Origin: Tetradesmus obliquus
Taxonomy: Eukaryota; Chlorophyta; Chlorophyceae; Sphaeropleales; Scenedesmaceae
NCBI GenBank assembly: GCA_030272155.1
Contig: CP126194.1
Location: forward strand, 6,625,501 to 6,689,500
Direction: 5' to 3'
DNA: 64,000 nt
This document shows positions 57,735 to 64,000 of the stretch, in pieces (position 1 is the first letter of the stretch; each line of letters starts with the position of its first letter). The translations under genes were made by a program, and so were the position numbers. The notes beneath the pieces are model-generated. The model was given only the letters and a program-made list of their open reading frames with translations, searched no databases and was not told the origin of the DNA.

Positions 57735-58904
57735 TGCAGACTGTGCAACTACTGTTCTGCTCAATGCTGCTGGCACTGCTGGCACAGTACTGCATATTTC
57801 AACAGCTGCCAGGGCAGGCTTACTAAGCACACTACTGCATCATCAGTAGCAGCAGCAGCAGCAGCAGCAGCAATGCAGCAGCAGCAGCAGCAGCAGCAGC
57901 TGCCAATGCAGGCTCACCGGGCACGCGAAGCAGCGGCATAATGCGCTGTCAGCTCCTGGCGTAGACACCCTGCAGGATGGTGGCTGACTCGGGTAGGTGG
58001 GTCCGCCTGTCCAGTTAGGCACATGGCTGCCATATCCTGGTGCGCACACTGCATTGACACAATATAATGCATGTTTAGCAGCTATGGGGTCAGCAGGTTT
58101 GTAGTTTAGGTTTGAGTTGTTTTGAGGGGCCAGCTCGCACGCAGAGGTTGCTTGGGCGCGGCTGCCGAACGTGCAGTTGATGGTTATGGAGTGTTGATGC
58201 TTTTACTCAGGGGCAAGTACACATACAAAGCGTGGGGCATGTGTATCATACTCACATGCAGTACTGCGGCAGGACTGGCAGGTGCGTTACACATGTCCAT
58301 ATAACGTGTGCCCCACACACGGTGGGCCATGTGCCATGCATGCCAGCTAAATGGTTGCTCAGCAATTTATTGGCAGCTGGGCCTGCATTGGCATGCTGTA
58401 TGACAGCCTGCATGCAATGCTTGCGGAAGCTGAAGCATGGCTGTGCACTGTTGAAGATAGAGGGGTTACACGATGTGTTCACGCGGCGTATGCCACGAAA
58501 GACACCTGGTGAAACTAGGAACCTGTAAGCAGCTCAGCTCTGGCTGTGCACTAAATGACCTCAGGGTGCTCCCTCACAGGCGCTTGCAGTTGACATATGT
58601 CATGATGCATCCGACTTCTTTTGTACCGCTGCACATGAGTAACAGGCTGCCTCAATCAACAGCCAGCAGCTACAGCTCTGTTCATCTCACCACAGCCTTT
58701 TCCCGAAGGTGCAGCTTCGTATGCCGGAGAAAGGCAGCTCGTGGCTTTGCTCTGGGCTGGTGCTGCGTTTGGCTTTGATGCAGCTGCTTTTGGTGCTGGT
58801 GCTGCTGCTGGCACTGGTGCTGTCCTCGCGCAGGTGAACTGGCACAGCGACAGGGCCACCAATGCCAGTAGTATCAATGAACTGTGCGTGTTCCTCATCC
58901 TCAT
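39479..58904 (-). CDS. Giant secreted mosaic protein with TSP1 and sushi-like repeats
   Basis: Twenty-one exons, 4,560 residues, phases all kept: 58691-58904, 57918-58048, 57166-57417, 56507-56741, 55818-56303, 54741-55569, 54055-54476, 53671-53760, 53030-53347, 52478-52746, 51831-52230, 51312-51536, 50878-51060, 50509-50694, 50171-50356, 49781-49966, 49346-49534, 48933-49124, 48482-48673, 42070-48257, 39479-41788. Order: signal peptide (1-26); Pro/Ala linker; Cys-rich N-terminal part; clan-CD-caspase-like fold without catalytic residues (about 608-790); Ser-Pro hydroxyproline-type repeats (about 900-955); two thrombospondin-1 repeats (exons 9-10 and 11); eight single-exon sushi-like modules (about 1216-1728); 31 near-identical sushi-like units (about 1729-3743); a 770-residue Cys/Gly tail of ~50-residue repeats ending GRRRLRR, with no membrane helix. 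Likely an extracellular-matrix or adhesive glycoprotein (inference). Two fused or adjacent genes are an alternative if the 42070/41788 junction is wrong. Confidence 0.8.
42211..48256 (-). repeat. 31-copy 195-bp coding tandem repeat (sushi-like units)
   Basis: Each unit encodes 65 residues with six cysteines and the pattern LCEGQPP...[19 protein letters not shown]...GDGYTAEC...GNWSVSGAC, close to the C-terminal half of sushi/CCP domains. Units differ at only a few sites: AEAGW/AEARW/AQAGW, ASDAV/TSGAV/ASGAI/TSDAV, YTAE/YKAE, ACAL/ACSL/TCAV. Units 3-4 and 5-6 are a repeated pair, as are 28-29 and 30-31 in their ends, showing recent unequal exchange. Confidence 0.97.
53145..53320 (-). repeat. 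Ser-Pro (SPSP) coding repeat in exon 9
   Basis: About 55 residues of SPSP with occasional [13 protein letters not shown] and PKPS interruptions. Alternating Ser-Pro is the classic substrate for prolyl hydroxylation and arabinosylation in algal and plant wall glycoproteins. It separates the CC-containing start of the exon from the first thrombospondin repeat. Confidence 0.9.
56936..57195 (-). repeat. Three-copy ~105-120-bp repeat spanning the exon 3 donor of the giant gene
   Basis: The end of exon 3 (GGGCAGCAGCGCCTGCGCAG) with its donor and the next ~80 intron bases is repeated twice more downstream, near 57041-57075 and 56939-56973. In the middle copy the donor GT is lost (CTGCGTTG in place of GTGCGTTG); the last copy keeps GTGCG. 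Confidence 0.85.
57696..57732. repeat. CAG/CTG microsatellite in intron 2 of the giant gene
   Basis: About 12 perfect CAG units; two further runs lie at 57848-57871 and 57876-57902, the last directly beside the exon 2 donor region. Confidence 0.95.
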
Positions 58905-60067
58905 AACGCCATATGACCCCGTTCAACGCTGAAAGAGCAGAAGATCGTGTCGCGGTGGCCTGAGCCTGCACTCATGGGTCCGTAGCCTTGTCTTCGGCAA
59001 TTTAGTTCATCTAAAAATCAGTTTATGGCTTTATCTGCTCTGAGTATGCACAAAATGTCAAGCTCCACATTGGCGTCTATAATTTAGCCCTTGCTTCTGC
59101 ATTTGCTGAACTCAAGTAAAGGTTTCAACTTCTTTAGAGGCGTTTCGTTTCAGCACATCTGCACAAGACATGTGTAGGCGCCAGCTGAGCTTCGCCCACC
59201 ACGTCGAGTGACAGTCCTACAAACGGCTGCCACTGGCCTGGAACCTAGACTCCCATATTTTCTAAGTGCATTACTTATTTTATTGATGACCCTTGACGTC
59301 ATGCGGAAGCTGTTGTGACACCAAGCACCAATAGCTTAGTTTGCTAAATCGCCAGCACCCTCACAAGGCCGGTTTTATTTTTATTGGAGAGAAAAGTCAT
59401 CATTTTGGCGCTGAATTCCATGGGTGGTTGCTGCATGCATACTGAAGATCATGCCGCATAGCAGCTCGAACTCGAATGTGAAGGTAGCAGTGAAGACATG
59501 CACTTCTGTATTTTGTTCTGGTAAATACCTCCAGATTGGCGAGAATGTCAAATAGCATGCTACGGGCGCGGTGCGGCACGCGCCGTGCCTCTTGCTCTGT
59601 CGGCAGCACAGCCACTGTGAGGCTCAGACAACAGTGTCCATGCTGTGGCAACAGCAACCGCTTGCTGCCAGCTGTTGCCAGCAGCTTCTGAATCAAGCAT
59701 TTTGGAAGGCCCTTGCAGGGCCTAGAAGTGTCCTACACGCTGCCAAGGCGCACAGTGTGCTATTGCAGTGACTCACTCGTCGGACTGCCGCAGGGCACTG
59801 GCACTGCCAGTCTGGCAATGCATTGCTGTGTTGAGGCAGATACTAGTTCTAGTGGTAAAAGGACGAATTCCTACGGCTCCAGGGTCCCAAAGGACCGTTG
59901 TGAATGCATAGTTGCGCACCTTCAAGTAGTGCTGCCAAATGCAACTGCTGCGTCAACGGTTGCAGCTCCGAGCTATGGCATAACGTAACATGTTACATAA
60001 CAAAACATAAGCATTGCAACCCAATTCGCAGGCTATGACCTCCTGGGGGCATTAAACAAGCCACCAA
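58905..60067. other. Upstream flank of the giant secreted-protein gene
   Basis: The promoter of the minus-strand giant gene should lie at the low end. The segment from about 59020 to 59400 is AT-rich. A minus-strand frame at 59400-59696 has one coding-like stretch (EQEARRVPHRARSMLFDI) but no supporting neighbours, so I do not call a gene. Confidence 0.4.
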
Positions 60068-61870
60068 ATGCTTCTGCTGTGGCAGGATGCCACTGCACGC
60101 CCCTGTCAACCAGAAGCCCCTCACTCGAGTCAGGTTGGGTCAAACCTCTCTTCAAAGGCTGACCCAACTGCTCGATTCATGACCAACGCTGAACTCCAAC
60201 AGAAAAGCAGCACAAAAGCAAGCACGCCGCCAATTCCACCTATCCACCGTGGCACATCAGGTGCACAGGGTGCTGGTCCGCACTCCAAACATCTCGCAGA
60301 AGTCACACCGCAAACAGCAAGTTCGATCGCAAGGCGATCAACTGGCACACAGCTGCCAGCAGCGCTGAGTGACTCTGCAGCACACCACCGCAGCCATGCT
60401 GTGTCACGCCCAAGAGGAAAAGCACAGAAGGCAGCACGCAGGGCTGCGCCGATTACAACCAAAGCACTCACTGCACCTCAACCAGAAGCCACCCCACGCA
60501 AGCTCTTCTGACAGAATCAGCACCTGCAGAAAACCCGGCCTGCAACGCCGCTGGCTGCCGCGATCGTTGCAATTGCATTGCAAGCAAATGCAGGCTAGCG
60601 ACAGACTCTGCGGCCGCCGCAGACCAATCAAATCAATATTTACAATGTCCCCCAGCTCAATTGTCTTCGCCACGGCAGAGGCCTCGTGCAGATACCTTTG
60701 ATATCTTCAAAACACGTGCAAGCCTTGCAAAGAGCGGCGCTCCTTGGCGGACGGCCGCCAGCCTGACGACAATGCAAATGCAGATAGCACGTGCTCTGAC
60801 ACGTTTTGCAGCCAAAAGCGGCTGCGGCCTGAATGAAGACATAAAGCGCGTGCGATTTGAGGCACAGTAGTACATAAAGAAACATGCAAAACCACCGTAC
60901 GGTGGAGCACATGCAAGAGTGCGTTTTGGATTCATGCGTTTCCAGAGAAAAGGCTGCATGGCGACGCCAAAGGCTAACCCAGAGTGCGCAGTATGAGCGC
61001 AGGATGGGCCTCTGTGCAACTGCTGCAGGCTGGCGGGTACAGCTCAAAAACAAACCTCAATCAGAACGTAACAACCTATGAGCAGTTGCTGCATCTCAGG
61101 CAGCGGCATCAACAACAGATACACAAAGCAAGCCATGCGCATCAACAACAGGTGTGCAGACACCTGCAAAATGACGCCACCACTGAAGCAGTTCGTTAGA
61201 ACAACCGCACAGTGCCTGGTGATTGGGCCTTGGCCCGATCACATCAACAATCTGAGCTGCACAGTGTGCCACGCGTATGTCACTCGCACATACAACACGA
61301 GTGCACTGCCACTGACAATTCCATGCAAACCACACGCTGCATCGTTGAGCAGCAACTCACAGCTCACAAAAGGCACCGCAGCCACAGGATCACTGGAGCA
61401 AGTACAATGGCACGTCCCAGAACATGCCAGCTATGAATCAGATCAGCAATGTGAGTGAACAGTCGGCCCCAGTGTCCTGAACCGACATAGTCAACCACAC
61501 TTCTAATCAAGCCATCCTTGTGCGCACCACAGGTTGGTCCACGATGTATGGGCAGCCAACATGCACGCACAGAGGGAGAAAGAGGCGAACGTGTGACAGA
61601 ACAATGCCCCTTTGCAGGACGTAGAGTCACACACCCACTGCTGCTTCGCCTCTGCCTGACGCAAACTGCCGCACTATGTCATTGCAGGCCGCACGCTGCC
61701 TATGCAATGCGTGCGACAATCATGGCAGCATGTACATGCAGCCTGTGCAACGCACTTTCGAGGTTCCCAGAGCACAGCCCACACGTTATCACACTCGGCA
61801 TGTTACGCTGTGGCAGGTTTGCAAATCATTTCTGCAGACTCTGCTTCATGCCCGCTAAAAGAGCCCCCAA
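60068..61870 (+). other. A/C-rich region with possible Cys/His-rich coding fragments
   Basis: The plus strand is rich in A and C, and open stretches occur in all three plus frames. One plausible spliced path joins frame-1 sequence ending near 61450 (CAAT|GTGAGT) to 61532, then a 67-base intron (61620-61686) to 61687-61870, with phases kept. It reads CTVCHAYVTR, CTHRGRKRRTCDRT, CTCSLCNALSRF and FCRLCFMPAKR, suggesting zinc-binding clusters. An upstream open stretch has CNCIASKCRL, like part of a CXC/TSO1 motif. Stops at 60511 and 60870 break a single model. This may be a decayed mobile element, an unrecognised gene, or chance in biased sequence. Confidence 0.25.
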
Positions 61871-63864
61871 ACAAAGGAGGTAGGGCTCTAGCAGTCAGTT
61901 TCACCTATGTTGCATCACCGCAAAGCACACAAACCAGGGCAACTCACACTCATGCATGCCACAGGAATGAGAGCTCAGCAAAACCTGCGCTGATTCTGCT
62001 AGCAGCTGAGCTGCCACTGTAGTTGCTGGCAGCTCACACTGGCAGTTCACGCTGTTGCAACCCCGCAGTCAGTGCAGCACAACAGTTGCATCCTGTGTTG
62101 TTCTCAACAAATGTGTCTCTGGGGTTCTCGGTGCAGTACCTGCATGCGTGTTGCCGCGTTGTTTCCAGGGCCCTACACCACAGCTGGTTGTCATGCGCAG
62201 ATCATACAGCCCCATGCATGCAGCGGATGAAACTATGAGGTCAAGCACGTCATGCAAGACCCTTTGGCGGTTGAAGCTGTACCCTAAACCACAGTCCTAC
62301 AGCACGCAAGTGCCTCCACAGATCAAGCAGCCAGCAAGGATAGCCTGTGCAGCTGCTGCTCAGCTTGCTAGGCGTGCTGATCACACAAGCTGAAACTCCA
62401 CGATGATATAATCCACGCCACCACAGCGATACAATGTTGATGGTGAAAGCAGCAGCGTGCACTATATATTCACGGCACGTTTCACACACCTCACTCGGGG
62501 AAAAAACTGGTTCCATGCGTTTGGATGCAATGCAGCAGCGTTGTGCTAGAGTGTGCTTCCAGTTAAGTAGTAAACGGCACATGCGGTGCAGCGGTCAAGA
62601 TGCAGGTTGTGCTGGCCTGCCTTACAGGCCTCCTCCGCCTGCCCAAAAGCGAGTGCAACAGCGCGCTCAAGTGACATGCAGCACAACCAGTCCAGTGTCT
62701 ATAACACAAAAAAACGAACAAATCTGCTGCCGTTCCTCAACAGCGCCGTGTAAACAGAAGCTGCCAATCACCTACTCAAGCTCTGCAAGGCAACAATCAA
62801 TAGGCACACGCGTCGACGCATGCAGCCACAGACTTGCCACAGCACAGAGGTCAGTGGAGCTGGACATTTGTCAGTGGGATGCGCAGCATGCTGCAGCACA
62901 GCACGCACTGACAACCGCTGTACGGCAAAGCGCCATAAGCAGCGGCTAGCCTTCAGGATTGTTGCAATTCGCATGCGGACAACAGTACCAATACGCATCA
63001 AGGCGTGCAAGCCTGGGATTGCAACACGGCCCAGTTGGTTCAAGCACGCCCGAATTGCGTGTCGTGACGAGCCCCTAAGCACGCCACAACAGCGAAGAAC
63101 AGGTCAAACCACTTCAACCGCATATGCCGCTACTGCTCTGACACTTGGCGAGCATGTACTGCACATGCCAAGGGTCTAAAGCAGGGGGTATGCAGGCTTG
63201 CACCTCAATGAGCTGCTGTGGCACTGGCATGATTGCAGCTGCTCAAATGATCTGCAGCGTCGAAGTGCTGAATCTATTATAATTGGTATTTAACAGAGCT
63301 CTGCCACGGCACCGTCCTGGTGCCAGCTGGCAGCTAGCAAATCGGGCCTTAGACATGTGCCAGGCTGACACAGCAATGCGCAGAAAAGCAAGAACATGAT
63401 ACCCAGCAGCTGCTGCAGCATCATGCTGCACATCAGCTGAAATCAATAACACACAAAATAAGCACAAGACAGCGGCATGTAAGCAAGCGCCGTCAAACAA
63501 CAAGGGGATCAGCTGCAGCAGACAGGAGCCTGCTATGGCAACTTAACAAAAGAATGCGGCTCGTGTGTTTCCTTTCTGAGCCGTCTGGCGGCTCACTCTG
63601 GCCCCACATGCCCTGCAGGTTGAGCATGCCTCGCTCCTCCCACAAGGCATGTGATGCTTATGCTAGGCACTGCATCTGAGGACCTCTGTGGCCAACACCA
63701 CTGGAACAGCAACCTCTGATCACATCACAAAATACAATGCCATGCAGAATGTGCTGCCTGGCTGGCAGCACACCACCCCAGCTGGTCTGCTTTTCTGCAG
63801 AACCCCAGAACCGCAGCCTCAATGCAGCACACACACACTGGCAGCCTGAGCCTCAAGACAGCCG
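61871..63864. other. Noncoding or unresolved region
   Basis: The A/C bias of the preceding segment continues to about 63180. Plus frames near 62600-62949 and 62850-63179 are Lys/Arg/Gln/Thr rich and lack domains. The last ~135 bases before 63864 are the probable 3' flank of the minus-strand gene entering from the right. Confidence 0.35.
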
Positions 63865-64000
63865 TCACCAGCCAGCTACAGCTGAGAACAGCTGCTGCTG
63901 CTGCTGCTGCCGTGGCGCACTGGCAGCGCGCGCCGCCAGCAGTTCCTGCTGCAGCTGCTCCACTAGCTGCCGCAGCATCAGAGCCTCATGCTGAGCTGAC
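63865..64000 (-). CDS. C-terminal fragment of a coiled-coil protein (partial)
   Basis: Reading from the window edge, the minus strand is open for 44 codons to a TGA at 63865-63867. The peptide contains HEALMLRQLVEQLQQELL, a clear heptad pattern, then AARAASAPR, a run of six Gln and LFSAVAGW. It looks like the last exon of a coiled-coil protein whose body lies beyond the window. No family can be named from so little. The heptad pattern and the Gln run match the coding style of CFAP99 and FTSH11 here, but the fragment could also be chance in CAG-rich DNA. Confidence 0.45.
   Translation of the reverse strand, partial: SAQHEALMLRQLVEQLQQELLAARAASAPRQQQQQQLFSAVAGW

Noticed and set aside
59400..59696. 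Minus-strand 98-codon frame with a coding-like EQEARRVPHRARSMLFDI stretch
   Set aside because: No phase-consistent neighbouring exons and no domain; kept only as a note in the flank.

Overview
This window is nuclear DNA of a green alga. The evidence is intron-dense genes with GTGAGT or GTGCG donors, many CAG/CTG runs and Ala/Gln/Ser low-complexity stretches, a plastid-type FtsH11 protease, the cilia protein CFAP99, and Ser-Pro hydroxyproline-glycoprotein repeats. A chlorophycean (Sphaeropleales-like) alga is my best guess; the species is an inference. No rRNA, tRNA, CRISPR array or intact mobile element was recognised.

Layout: 1-2141 noncoding with a ~214-bp tandem repeat; 2142-10639 (-) an 18-exon secreted reprolysin-like (M12B-type) metalloprotease with a long Cys-rich tail; 10640-12984 noncoding; 12985-15158 (-) a 5-exon small secreted Cys-rich protein; 15159-16914 a divergent intergenic region; 16915-20031 (+) a single-ORF Ser/Thr kinase with a huge insert in its activation segment; 20032-22874 convergent noncoding; 22875-30357 (-) FTSH11, 13 exons; 30943-36952 (-) CFAP99, 15 exons; 36953-39478 noncoding; 39479-58904 (-) a 21-exon giant secreted mosaic protein of about 4,560 residues, including 31 near-identical 65-residue sushi-like repeats in one 6.2-kb exon; 58905-63864 mostly noncoding, with an A/C-rich stretch that may hold a decayed or unrecognised Cys/His-rich gene; 63865-64000 (-) the C-terminal end of a coiled-coil protein cut by the window edge.

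I built the five spliced gene models by eye. In each, every exon junction keeps phase and the summed exon length is divisible by three (987, 242, 922, 803 and 4,560 residues), which is strong internal support. First exons and minor NAGNAG choices remain the least certain parts.

Three predicted products are secreted (metalloprotease, small Cys-rich protein, giant mosaic protein) and could all act in the wall or extracellular matrix. That link is inference from signal peptides and domains only. FTSH11 (plastid) and CFAP99 (axoneme) are housekeeping-type genes with no evident functional tie to these neighbours.

The most unusual signals are the homogenised sushi array with four N-glycosylation sequons per unit; a caspase-fold-like domain that appears to have lost both catalytic residues; repeated tandem duplications that cut through exon edges in two genes and leave truncated exon copies with live-looking splice sites; and CTG microsatellites sitting just upstream of many 3' splice sites.
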